Shown here one piece after another: positions 8,252-15,569 of a stretch of DNA of 64,000 nucleotides. Origin of the DNA: CF-118 sp035689345 (GTDB taxonomy: Bacteria; Chloroflexota; Dormibacteria; Dormibacterales; Dormibacteraceae). The notes under the pieces are model-generated. The model saw only the letters and a program-made list of their open reading frames with translations. It was not told the DNA's origin and did not search any database. The translations under genes were made by a program, and so were the position numbers. Positions within the stretch are counted from its first letter, which is position 1, and each line of letters begins with the position of its first letter. Where the stretch lies: positions 1 to 64,000 of the forward strand of contig DASSLR010000052.1 of the NCBI GenBank assembly GCA_035689345.1, in the 5' to 3' direction.

Positions 8252-8785
8252 CTAGGCCTCAGGGTTGAGGATCGAGCCCGCCATGCGCATCAGGATCTCC
8301 GTGACGGTGGCGCTGGAGCGCCGGCCGTCCTGGTGCAGGCGATCGAACGTGGCGAACGACGCGATCACGGCGATGACGTCCTCGGCCTCCTTCAGCGAGC
8401 ACCCCGGGCGCAGGCGATCTTCGGCGGCGAGGCGGGAGGCCAGCTCGTGGGTCGCCGGCGGGCGCTCGGGGAGGCGGCGAAACAGAGGAGGGTCGGCGGC
8501 CCAGCGCGCCACGGAGGCGGCCAGGAACTCGTGGAGGCCGCCGCCGGCTGCCGGCGTGGACGCCGCCGTGCCCTCGGCGACCGCGGAGAGCACGCCGGAG
8601 TGGGAGCCGAAGTGGTGGTAGACGCTGAGGCGGGACACGCCGGCCCGGGCGGCGATGGCGCCCACGGTCGGGGTCGCCGCCGAATCGCGCAGCAGGTCGC
8701 GGGCCGCCAGCAGGATCGAGCTCCGGGTGCGGGCGGCGGCCGACTCCCGCCGGGGGCTGCGGTAAGGCCGCGCTCGGGCCACCAC
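8252..8785 (-). CDS. TetR-family transcriptional regulator
   Basis: The 177-residue protein starts with a basic tail followed by a TetR helix-turn-helix: AARDLLRD, then VGAIAARAGVSRLSVYHHFG (about residues 40-60). The C-terminal ligand domain is unassigned. Two adjacent GTG codons (8785 and 8782) can start it. The region between it and the divergent DoxX-Rieske gene contains a 5+3+5 inverted repeat at 8795-8807, a good candidate for its operator, so it probably represses itself and that gene. Confidence 0.88.
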   Translation of the reverse strand: MVARARPYRSPRRESAAARTRSSILLAARDLLRDSAATPTVGAIAARAGVSRLSVYHHFGSHSGVLSAVAEGTAASTPAAGGGLHEFLAASVARWAADPPLFRRLPERPPATHELASRLAAEDRLRPGCSLKEAEDVIAVIASFATFDRLHQDGRRSSATVTEILMRMAGSILNPEA

Positions 8786-8794
8786 ATTAAGTTA

Positions 8795-8807
8795 ACAGAC
8801 TATCTGT
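8795..8807. promoter_or_regulatory. Inverted-repeat candidate operator for the adjacent TetR protein
   Basis: ACAGA-CTA-TCTGT is a perfect inverted repeat in the 71-bp divergent gap; with flanking TTA on the left and TAA on the right it extends to an imperfect site of about 20 bp. It sits 10 bp before the TetR start. TetR proteins commonly bind such sites in their own divergent promoters. Confidence 0.6.
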
Positions 8808-8856
8808 CTAATGAAAGGTGGAACCCGATCGGGCGTCGAGGTGTAGGGTCCCCCTG

Positions 8857-9873
8857 GTGCCACCGAAGCAAGCGAAACCGACCAAACCCGAGAAGGTGCG
8901 GGTTGTCGCCGACCCGTGGCTGGTCTACGCCACCGTGCCGCTGCGCCTGTTCCTGGGCCTCACGTTCGTCTACGCCGCCTTGCAGAAGGTCTTCGACCCT
9001 GGATTCCTGAAGCCAGGGGCACCGACCTACATCGGCACCCAGCTGCAGGCTTACACCCTGCACTCGCCCATCGCCTTCCTGATCACAGCCTTCGCCCTGC
9101 CCGCACCGGCAGTCACAGGAGTGGGCGTCATCGCCGCCGAGCTGGCGATCGGCGCCGGCACCTTGCTCGGCATCGGCACGCGCCTGGCCGCGGCCGGGGG
9201 GGCGCTGATCAATCTCGTGTTCCTGCTGACCGCCAGCTGGTCGGTGCAGCCGTACTTCCTGGGTTCGGACGGCATCTACGCCGTCGCCTGGATCACCCTG
9301 GCGATGGTCGGCGACCAGGGCGTCCTGACCGCCGGCCCCTACCTGGCGCGGGAGCTGGGCCTGACCGCCGACTCACGTGCGCGAGCCGCCTACGACCCGG
9401 GCCGCCGCCGCCTGCTCATCGAGCTGGGTGCTGCCGCGGTGGGCGTGGTGTGGATCCTGTCGGTGCTGCCACGCGTGACGCGCGGCGCGACCCAGGCGGT
9501 GGAGACGCCGAGTCCGACCGAGACTCCGAGCGCCTCACCGCCGGCCGTGGCCTCGCCGACGGGGACAAGGATCGGAGACCTCGCGACGCTCAAATCGCGA
9601 GGCGGCAGTCTTTCCTTCACGGATCCGGCGACGGGCGACCCCGGGCTGGCGGTGCAGCTGGCCGACGGAAGCGTGGTCGGGTTCGACGCGGTGTGCACGC
9701 ACGCCGGCTGTCCAGTCGACTACCAGCCGGACGCCAGGCTGATCGTCTGCCCGTGCCATGGCGCAGAGTTCGACCCGGCCCGGAATGCGGCCGTCGTCGC
9801 GGGACCTGCCCCGACCCCGCTGACCCCGATCAAGGTGCAGGTCGGGACGGACGGCAGCGTTTACGCCGGCTGA
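8857..9873 (+). CDS. DoxX-like membrane domain fused to a Rieske [2Fe-2S] domain
   Basis: The 338-residue protein joins two modules. Residues about 20-210 form a DoxX/DoxD-type membrane domain with four or so helices, for example RLFLGLTFVYAALQKVFDPG and TGVGVIAAELAIGAGTLLGI. A further membrane helix (LLIELGAAAVGVVWILSVLP) and a Thr/Pro/Ser linker lead to a C-terminal Rieske domain with both cluster motifs, CTHAGC (from residue 280) and CPCHG. DoxD-type subunits belong to thiosulfate:quinone oxidoreductases, so an extracytoplasmic electron-transfer role feeding quinone is plausible but unproven. I chose GTG 8857; a GTG at 8818 would begin almost inside the operator. Confidence 0.85.
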   Translation: MPPKQAKPTKPEKVRVVADPWLVYATVPLRLFLGLTFVYAALQKVFDPGFLKPGAPTYIGTQLQAYTLHSPIAFLITAFALPAPAVTGVGVIAAELAIGAGTLLGIGTRLAAAGGALINLVFLLTASWSVQPYFLGSDGIYAVAWITLAMVGDQGVLTAGPYLARELGLTADSRARAAYDPGRRRLLIELGAAAVGVVWILSVLPRVTRGATQAVETPSPTETPSASPPAVASPTGTRIGDLATLKSRGGSLSFTDPATGDPGLAVQLADGSVVGFDAVCTHAGCPVDYQPDARLIVCPCHGAEFDPARNAAVVAGPAPTPLTPIKVQVGTDGSVYAG

Positions 9874-9877
9874 GGCG

Positions 9878-10702
9878 TCAGAGACCCAGAGTCAGGCGGG
9901 CGAGGCGGTCACGCACCTCGGTCGGTAGGACCTTGGAGTAGATGTCGATGGCCCGAGCGTCGTAGCCGACCAGGTAGCGCGGCTTGGGGGTCTTGGCGGT
10001 CATCACGCTCGCAATCACCCGCGCGACATCGATCGGGTCGCCCATGAGGCGTTGGCTCGCCTTGATGCCGGTCTCGAGGCGCTTGTAGGCGGTGAAGTAC
10101 TCCGAGTCGATGCGTCGCTGCAGGTCGTTGCCCGCACCCTCCCAGATGTTGGAGCGAAACGCGCCGGGCTCGATCAGGGCCACGAAGATGCCGTCGGAGG
10201 CGACCTCGACCCGCAGCGCGTCGGACAGCGCCTCGAGCGCGTGCTTGGCGGCCTGGTACCAGCCGGTAAGCGGCGTGGTCATGAGCCCGTAGATCGATGA
10301 GATGTTCACGATGCGACCCGCGCCGCGCTCTCGCATGTGGGGGATGGCGAGGCGGGCGAGCCGCATCGGGCCGAGGACCATGGTCTCCATCGCCAGCCGG
10401 GCGTCCTCGTCGGCGACGTCCTCGATCGCGCCGCTCGCGGGCACGCCCGCGTTGTTGACGAGACCAAACGGTTTGAGCTGTTCGATGACAGCCGCGCACT
10501 GATCGGCGTCGGTGACGTCGAGGGTCACCGTGCGTACCTTCACGTGCGCGGTCCTGGCCGCGCGCGCGATGGCGCGAGCCTTGCCCGGAGTGCGCACGCC
10601 GCCGACGGGCGCGAACCCGCGGCGCGCAAGCTCGATCAGGGTTGCCAGACCGATGCCGGTGCCGGCGCCGGTGACCAGCACGGTCTTGTCCGAGTCGGCC
10701 AT
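9878..10702 (-). CDS. Short-chain dehydrogenase/reductase (SDR)
   Basis: This classical SDR of 274 residues has the NAD(P)-binding motif TGAGTGIG at the N-terminus, an NNAG motif (LVNNAGVPASG), the catalytic Ser in IVNISSIYG and the YxxxK pair in WYQAAKHAL. The C-terminus resembles oxidoreductases of the retinol-dehydrogenase-like group, but the substrate is unknown. I chose ATG 10702 (protein begins MADSDKTVLV) over a GTG at 10711. It is divergent from the lipase paralogue at 10730, with start codons 27 bp apart inside a 9-bp inverted repeat. Its stop is 4 bp from the convergent DoxX-Rieske stop. Confidence 0.88.
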   Translation of the reverse strand: MADSDKTVLVTGAGTGIGLATLIELARRGFAPVGGVRTPGKARAIARAARTAHVKVRTVTLDVTDADQCAAVIEQLKPFGLVNNAGVPASGAIEDVADEDARLAMETMVLGPMRLARLAIPHMRERGAGRIVNISSIYGLMTTPLTGWYQAAKHALEALSDALRVEVASDGIFVALIEPGAFRSNIWEGAGNDLQRRIDSEYFTAYKRLETGIKASQRLMGDPIDVARVIASVMTAKTPKPRYLVGYDARAIDIYSKVLPTEVRDRLARLTLGL

Positions 10703-10707
10703 GGGGT

Positions 10708-10741
10708 CCACAACCTAACATCGCGACGAATGAGGTTGTGG
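10708..10741. promoter_or_regulatory. Inverted repeat spanning the divergent start region
   Basis: CCACAACCT at 10708-10716 is exactly inverted as AGGTTGTGG at 10733-10741, with a 16-bp spacer. The left arm lies just upstream of the SDR start and the right arm overlaps the first codons of the lipase paralogue. It could be a shared operator; chance is not excluded. Confidence 0.45.
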
Positions 10742-11422
10742 AATCCGGTCGGCGTCCGCGAGTTCGCGGCGCTGGCCCGCGACCCTGTGTTCCGCGGCCG
10801 AGGCGTGCCGCACGGCGACGGCCGGGCGGTGCTCCTCATCCCAGGCTTCCTCTCGGGCGACTGGTCGATGCTGATCATGAGCAACTGGCTGCAGCGGATC
10901 GGCTACACGCCCCACATGTCCGGCATCAACTTCAACATCCACCACTCGGAGCACCTGATCGCCGGACTGCGCAAGCGGCTGGCCGCGGTGCGCGCACAGT
11001 CAGACGGCCGCGTGAGCCTGGTGGGTCACAGCCGCGGCGGAGTCCTGGCCAAGGTGCTCTCTTCGCGCATGCCGGACGCCGTGGAGCAGGTCATCGGTCT
11101 CGGCTCGCCCTTCGCAGATCAGTTCGACGTGGCTGCGATCACGAGCATGGCCGTCGGCGTGGCCAAGACCGCCGGTCAGCTCGCCACCGGACGAACGTTT
11201 CACACCGAGGGACGCTTCGCGCACGAGCTGCGCCAGCCACCGGCCGTGCCGACGACCTCGATTTACACGAAGTCAGACGAGATCGTGAACTTTCGCAGCT
11301 GTCTTCGGCCTGACATCCCGGCGATCTCCGTTTGGGGCGGCCACAACGGGCTCGTGGTGAACCCCGAGGTCTACCGGCTGCTTGGCCGCCTTCTGGCGAG
11401 GCCGCGTCGTTCGACGCCCTGA
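10730..11422 (+). CDS. Lipase/esterase-like alpha/beta hydrolase, paralogue B
   Basis: The 230-residue paralogue of the protein at 6535-7326 shares the blocks VLLIPGFLSGDW, GHSRGGVLAKVL (nucleophile Ser), YTKSDEIVNFRSCLRPDI (acid) and GGHNGLVVNPEVY (putative His). It starts at ATG 10730 with MRLWNPVGVREFAAL. It sits tail-to-tail with a WS/DGAT acyltransferase gene and overlaps it by 150 bp. A role in wax-ester or triacylglycerol turnover is a reasonable guess from this context, not shown by sequence. Confidence 0.82.
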   Translation: MRLWNPVGVREFAALARDPVFRGRGVPHGDGRAVLLIPGFLSGDWSMLIMSNWLQRIGYTPHMSGINFNIHHSEHLIAGLRKRLAAVRAQSDGRVSLVGHSRGGVLAKVLSSRMPDAVEQVIGLGSPFADQFDVAAITSMAVGVAKTAGQLATGRTFHTEGRFAHELRQPPAVPTTSIYTKSDEIVNFRSCLRPDIPAISVWGGHNGLVVNPEVYRLLGRLLARPRRSTP

Positions 11423-12847
11423 CTTGCGAGCCGGCTTCGTCGCGGACTCGTGGTAGTCGCTCGCCGATCGCTCCAGGTGTCTCGCGAAGTCGTCGAGGTC
11501 GGGGACGAGGTCGCGGTCTGCCAGGACGCCGAAAAAGACGCTGCCGTTGTAGGAAACCACCGCGATGTTCAGCCCGAGCGAGTGATAGATGGACACGAAC
11601 GGCCACACGTCGAGCAGCTCGGCGCCGCCGGTGTAGAAGGGGATCTGCGGGCCGGGGATGTTGGTCACCACCAGGTTGATCACCGACTGCGGTGACCAGC
11701 GCATCTGTGAGGTCATGAGCGTGCCGGCGAGGTTCTGCACGGTGGCCGGTGCCCACGTCGCGATCTGCGTGAGCGTCTGCGCCGCCACCGCCTGACGCGT
11801 CCGCTTCAGGTCGCCAGTGGCGGCGGTGACCATGTGCACGCGGTCCTTCGGCAGCATGGGCGCGAGCGGCACGTTGATCACCATCGCGCTGACCAGGTTG
11901 CCCAGGCGGTAGCGCTGCGTTTCATCGCGCACGCTCACGGGGGCAAACACGCGCAGTGACTCGGGGATGGCATCGCCGCGGTCGTCGAGCCACCTCGACA
12001 TCGCCTCGCCGATCACCGCGAGCACGACATCGTTGACCGTGCCACCGAATGCGGTCTTCACGTCCTTGAACCACTGCAGCGGCACTTTCACCGATTGCAC
12101 GCGCCGGTGCGGACCGATGGGCTGGTTGAAGAACAGCGGTGTACCCGGCCTCAGCCATGACAGCGCCAGCTGGAGGCCGCCCGTCCATGGCGAGCGGAGC
12201 ACCGCGTCGAGCACTTCGCGCGGGTGCAGCTTCGTGATGTCCTTCAAGAGCTCCAGCGGCGACATCGCTTTCGTCACGTAGGCCAGGAGCTCGTTGCGGT
12301 CGGGCGCCGGCCTCGCTTTCCACCTGCGCGGGCGCGCGCCGCGAGTCGGCTCCGGCTCGACGTCGAGAAGCAGGGTGGCGAGGTCCACCGTGGAGATGCC
12401 GTCGACCATCGCGTGATGCACCTTGTTGACGACGGCGACGCGTCCGCCGGTCAGGCCTTCGACGATGGTGACCTCCCACAGCGGCTTGTCCAGGTCGAGC
12501 GGTCGCGCGAACACGCGGGCCACGTAATCGCGAAGCGTGTCGTCGTCACCGGGGCTCGGCAGCGCGGCGCGGCGCACGTGAAACGAGAGATCGAAGTCGG
12601 CGTCGTCGACCCACACGGGATTGCCGACGCCACCAGGTGGCCACATCAGCTTCTGCCTGTAGCGAGGCACGAGGTGCAGGCGCTCTTCGATCGTGCGCGC
12701 AAGACCGAGCGCTCCGCGAGCTCCTTTCACGCGCGGCGTGCCTTCGAAGATGTACGTCGCCCCGATGTGGAGCGGAGCCTCGTGGCGCTCCGCGTACAGA
12801 AACCACGTGTCGATGCCGACCAGCGGCTCGAAATACGGCCTCGTCAC
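11273..12847 (-). CDS. Wax ester synthase/diacylglycerol acyltransferase (WS/DGAT)
   Basis: The 524-residue acyl-CoA-dependent acyltransferase is of the bifunctional WS/DGAT family, which makes storage wax esters and triacylglycerols. It shows the N-terminal PLHIGATYIFEG block, the catalytic HHxxxDG motif in VHHAMVDGIS, the GGTVNDVVLAVIG segment and the late block SLGLNIAVVSYNGSVFFGV. After about residue 455 it has a Lys/Arg-rich tail. The GTG at 12847 is chosen because the family sequence (TRPYFEPLVGIDTWF) begins there, although the frame stays open upstream. The last 150 bp are antisense to the end of the lipase paralogue, and both C-termini look genuine. Confidence 0.9.
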   Translation of the reverse strand: MTRPYFEPLVGIDTWFLYAERHEAPLHIGATYIFEGTPRVKGARGALGLARTIEERLHLVPRYRQKLMWPPGGVGNPVWVDDADFDLSFHVRRAALPSPGDDDTLRDYVARVFARPLDLDKPLWEVTIVEGLTGGRVAVVNKVHHAMVDGISTVDLATLLLDVEPEPTRGARPRRWKARPAPDRNELLAYVTKAMSPLELLKDITKLHPREVLDAVLRSPWTGGLQLALSWLRPGTPLFFNQPIGPHRRVQSVKVPLQWFKDVKTAFGGTVNDVVLAVIGEAMSRWLDDRGDAIPESLRVFAPVSVRDETQRYRLGNLVSAMVINVPLAPMLPKDRVHMVTAATGDLKRTRQAVAAQTLTQIATWAPATVQNLAGTLMTSQMRWSPQSVINLVVTNIPGPQIPFYTGGAELLDVWPFVSIYHSLGLNIAVVSYNGSVFFGVLADRDLVPDLDDFARHLERSASDYHESATKPARKSGRRTTRPRQKAAKQPVDLGVHHEPVVAAPNGDRRDVRPKTAAKVHDLV

Positions 12848-12914
12848 CGTGCCCCCACCTTCGGATTGTGCCACGCGTATTCCGATCGTGCGGCTGTGCG
12901 AGAGTGTGGCGCTG

Positions 12915-13769
12915 ATGATCCTGGCTGCGATCGGCCTGGCGCTCGCCGCGGCCGCCGTGCACGGGACGTGGAACGTGCTGGTCAAGGTGAGCGGCGATCC
13001 GCTCACGACGTTCCAGCGAGCGACCTTGCTCGCGGTGGTCATCGGCACGGTGCCGGTCGCGATCGCGTGGTTTGCCGTCGGCAGGCCCGCGATCAATCCG
13101 GCCGCCGCCGGCTTCGCGGTCCTCTCCGCGGTTTTCGAGCTCGCGTACCTGTGGCTGCTGTCGGCTGCCTACGGTCGCGGCGAGCTCTCGGTCGTCTATC
13201 CCATCGCTCGCGGATCGGCGCCGCTGCTGGCCGTCGTGATCGGGATCGTCATCCTGGGTGAGCGGCTCACCGGCCTGCAGCTGGCGGGTGTGGTGCTGCT
13301 GCTGGGTGGCATCCTGGCGGTCACGCTTCCGCAGACCAGCGGGCGCGCGACGCTGCCGGCCTTGATGACGGGCGTCGCGATCGCCGCGTACACCGCCGTC
13401 GACAGGGTCGGCGTGCGCCTCACCGTCCCGTGGCTGTACGGCTGGATGCTCGTGGCGGTGCTGGCCTTATTCGTCACCGTCACCCTGCCGCTCGCGGAAC
13501 GGTTCCACATCCGGCCCGACGGCGCGGCCCGCAAAGCGCCCTCGATCCGTCAGGCGGCGATCATCGGCGTGTTCATGTGGGGCGGCTACCTGCTTGTGCT
13601 GCTGGCGCTCTACATCGCGCCGCTGTCGGTCGTGGCCCCGGTGCGCGAGACCGCCGTGGTCGCCGTGGCGTTGTGGGGCGTCTGGAAGCTGCGCGAGCGG
13701 CGAGCGGCTGCGCTCAAGATCGCCGGCGCGGGGGCCACGCTGATCGGGGTGTCCCTGCTGGCGCTCTGA
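12915..13769 (+). CDS. EamA/DMT-family transporter
   Basis: The 284-residue protein has about ten transmembrane helices in two EamA repeats, starting MILAAIGLALAAAAVHGTWN and with the typical internal VYPIARGSAPLLAVVIGI and second-repeat SVVAPVRETAVVAVALWG. DMT transporters export or exchange small metabolites; the substrate is unknown. I chose the ATG at 12915; a GTG three codons earlier (12906) is possible. It is divergent from the WS/DGAT gene with a 67-bp gap. Confidence 0.85.
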   Translation: MILAAIGLALAAAAVHGTWNVLVKVSGDPLTTFQRATLLAVVIGTVPVAIAWFAVGRPAINPAAAGFAVLSAVFELAYLWLLSAAYGRGELSVVYPIARGSAPLLAVVIGIVILGERLTGLQLAGVVLLLGGILAVTLPQTSGRATLPALMTGVAIAAYTAVDRVGVRLTVPWLYGWMLVAVLALFVTVTLPLAERFHIRPDGAARKAPSIRQAAIIGVFMWGGYLLVLLALYIAPLSVVAPVRETAVVAVALWGVWKLRERRAAALKIAGAGATLIGVSLLAL

Positions 13770-13841
13770 GGGGACCCCGCGGAACCTCGTGGTAGGCTAG
13801 ATGCGTCGTCCGAGGGGGGCGATGTGCGCTGCGGTCGTCGA

Positions 13842-13885
13842 TTCTTCTCGAAAGGGCCGTGCGTTCGTTCAGAGTTTTCGAGAAG
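13842..13885 (+). promoter_or_regulatory. Stem-loop in the cold-shock mRNA leader next to the ribosome-binding site
   Basis: CTTCTCGAAA at 13844-13853 pairs perfectly with TTTCGAGAAG at 13876-13885 around a 22-nt loop, with one more A-T pair and a G-T pair possible outside. The ribosome-binding sequence AGAGGAG (13884-13890) overlaps the foot of the 3' strand, 6 nt before the ATG. Structured leaders control translation of many cold-shock mRNAs, so temperature-dependent exposure is a reasonable inference. Confidence 0.6.
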
Positions 13886-13896
13886 AGGAGTGATAG

Positions 13897-14100
13897 ATGC
13901 CGACAGGCACCATCAAGAAGCTTGTATCCGATCGAGGGTTCGGCTTCATCGCGGCTGAGGACGGTCGGGAGTACTTCTTTCACCGCACCGGTCTGGACTC
14001 GAGCGTGAACTTCGATTCGCTCGCGGGCGGTGAGCGCGTGAGCTTCGAGATCGAGCCGAGCCAGAAGGGCCCGAGGGCCAACCGCATCAAGCTGGCTTAG
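13897..14100 (+). CDS. Cold-shock domain protein
   Basis: This is a 67-residue single cold-shock domain protein (OB fold, single-stranded nucleic-acid chaperone). RNP1 is seen as DRGFGFI and the RNP2 position as EYFFHRT rather than the usual VFVH. The length and the closing ANRIKLA are typical of the family. ATG at 13897 has a good AGAGGAG ribosome-binding site. A leader hairpin lies upstream and a T-tailed terminator downstream, so it is likely a monocistronic unit. Confidence 0.93.
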   Translation: MPTGTIKKLVSDRGFGFIAAEDGREYFFHRTGLDSSVNFDSLAGGERVSFEIEPSQKGPRANRIKLA

Positions 14101-14119
14101 TACGGTCAGAGATTCAAGC

Positions 14120-14149
14120 GGCCGGTCGCCCTGGGCGGCCGGCCTTTTT
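14120..14149 (+). terminator. Rho-independent terminator after the cold-shock gene
   Basis: GGCCGG (14120-14125) pairs with CCGGCC (14139-14144) with the inner CGCCC/GGGCG extending the stem, followed at once by TTTTT (14145-14149). It lies 20 bp after the cold-shock stop and 12 bp before the next start. Confidence 0.85.
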
Positions 14150-14160
14150 CGTGTTCGCTC

Positions 14161-15084
14161 GTGAGCACGGCTGTCAGGCCCGCGTTCGAAATCTCGCCGG
14201 CCGGCGGCTACTCGCTCCGCGCGAGCGCCGATTTCATCGGCGCGTGGCATGAGGCTCCCGCAGAGGGCTCGCCAGGGGCCGGCCATCTGCACCTCGCGTT
14301 TCTGACCGACTCGACATGGAAGCCCGTCGGCGTGTGCCTGACCCAGGACGCCGGCGGCCACGTGCACGGCGATGTATATGGCGAGGCTGGCGCGGTCGAG
14401 GTGCAGGCCAAGGTCGCGCGCATCCTGAGCCTGGACGTCGATGGTGCGGGCTGGCCGGAGCTCGGCCGCCGCGATCCGGTTGTCGGCCGCCTGCAGCGGA
14501 TGTTTGCGGGCTTCCGACCCGTCAACTGGTCCGACGCGTACGAGGCCGCGGCGTGGTGCCTGATCTCCACCCGGATCTCGATGCGTCAGGGCCAGGGAGT
14601 CAAGGACCGGCTGTCGCGCGAGCACGGCCACGAGGTCGACATCCACGGCCATCGGATGTGGGCATTTCCCGCGCCGGCGGGCCTGACGGAGCTGGATTCG
14701 TTCCGCGGTCTGTTCGGTCGCAAGGTCGAGTACCTGAACAAGCTGGGCGAGGCCGCGCTCGCGGGGCGGCTCGACACGGAGAAGCTGCGGGCGATGGCCC
14801 CGGCCGATTGCCTCGCCGAGCTGCGCCGGCTGCCGGGCATCGGCGAGTGGGGCGCGCAGCTCATCCGCTTGCGCGCTCTGAGCGCCGTGGACGAGATGCC
14901 GACGGCGGAGCCGCGGCTGCTCAAAGCTCTGCGCGACGCGTACGGACTGCAGCGCGAGCCCGACATGGCGACGCTCGAAGGTCTGGCGGAGGGCTGGCGG
15001 CCGTACAGGATGTGGGTGTGCGTATGCCTGCGCCGCACGGGCGGGGAGGGCGCGGGGATGATGCACTCGCGAGCGTCGGGCTAG
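14161..15084 (+). CDS. AlkA-like 3-methyladenine DNA glycosylase with Asp-to-Glu at the catalytic position
   Basis: The 307-residue HhH-GPD family base-excision glycosylase has an N-terminal AlkA-type domain, then the helical domain with WCLISTRISMRQ and the helix-hairpin-helix LRRLPGIGEWGAQLIRL. In the family the catalytic Asp follows about 16 residues later in a context like FPAGDLGL or LPDDYL. Here that segment reads MPTAEPRLLKAL, placing Glu250 where the Asp is expected. It may act with altered efficiency or specificity, or have another role. The start is GTG 14161, right after the cold-shock terminator. A twin-palindrome element follows the stop. Confidence 0.85.
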   Translation: MSTAVRPAFEISPAGGYSLRASADFIGAWHEAPAEGSPGAGHLHLAFLTDSTWKPVGVCLTQDAGGHVHGDVYGEAGAVEVQAKVARILSLDVDGAGWPELGRRDPVVGRLQRMFAGFRPVNWSDAYEAAAWCLISTRISMRQGQGVKDRLSREHGHEVDIHGHRMWAFPAPAGLTELDSFRGLFGRKVEYLNKLGEAALAGRLDTEKLRAMAPADCLAELRRLPGIGEWGAQLIRLRALSAVDEMPTAEPRLLKALRDAYGLQREPDMATLEGLAEGWRPYRMWVCVCLRRTGGEGAGMMHSRASG

Positions 15085-15099
15085 CCGAGCGATCTGCGC

Positions 15100-15154
15100 T
15101 TTTGCGCGCAATTACACGTTCTGACCGCGAAACAACCTGATTCTGTGCACAAAA
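15100..15154. repeat. Twin-palindrome intergenic element, copy 2 (degenerate)
   Basis: The element lies between two convergent stops (15084 and 15171). The first palindrome, TTGCGCGCAA, is at 15102-15111 (centre 15106.5). The second, TGTGCACA, is at 15144-15151 inside TTCTGTGCACAAAA (centre 15147.5). The centres are 41 bp apart, as in the other copies. The midpoint 15127 is also a partial dyad (CA.GTT.T against A.AAC.TG). It is the most diverged copy, and the spacing is what identifies it. Confidence 0.7.
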
Positions 15155-15170
15155 GAAGGATCGAGGGCGC

Positions 15171-15569
15171 CTAGCGCGAGGCGCGGCGTACGAAGAGAAG
15201 CGCGCCCGACCAGAGCACGACGCCCATCGCCAGAAGCAGCAACATCGTGGTGTCGATCAGCTCGAGCTGGACCAGGGCGCCGATGATGCACATCGTCGCC
15301 GCCCCGGCCAGCACGAATGCCCCAGGCATGAGGACCCAGGCCGCGAACCATGGAGGTTGCACCACGTCGCCGCGGTCGAGCAGGCGGCCGCCCACGAAAA
15401 TCAGTCCCGCGCCGGCCAGCGCGGGCACGCTCAGCCGCACTGCCCAATCGACCGCGACCGAGCCCGCCGCGGCTCCGAACAGCGGCTGCACACCCGACAG
15501 CGCGAGCAGCGCCGGCACCATGAAAACGAGAAGCCTGAGCAGGACGCTTGGCGCGGGCAGCCGTCTCAC
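15171..15569 (-). CDS. Small four-helix membrane protein
   Basis: The 132-residue protein is almost entirely four transmembrane helices, for example VLLRLLVFMVPALLALSGV, AVRLSVPALAGAGLIFVGG, WVLMPGAFVLAGAATMCII and MLLLLAMGVVLWSGALLFV, with a short basic C-terminus. No family is recognised. The GTG start at 15569 overlaps the stop of the upstream methyltransferase (GTGA). The frame is open further upstream inside the methyltransferase gene, but that part is not protein-like. Confidence 0.68.
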   Translation of the reverse strand: MRRLPAPSVLLRLLVFMVPALLALSGVQPLFGAAAGSVAVDWAVRLSVPALAGAGLIFVGGRLLDRGDVVQPPWFAAWVLMPGAFVLAGAATMCIIGALVQLELIDTTMLLLLAMGVVLWSGALLFVRRASR

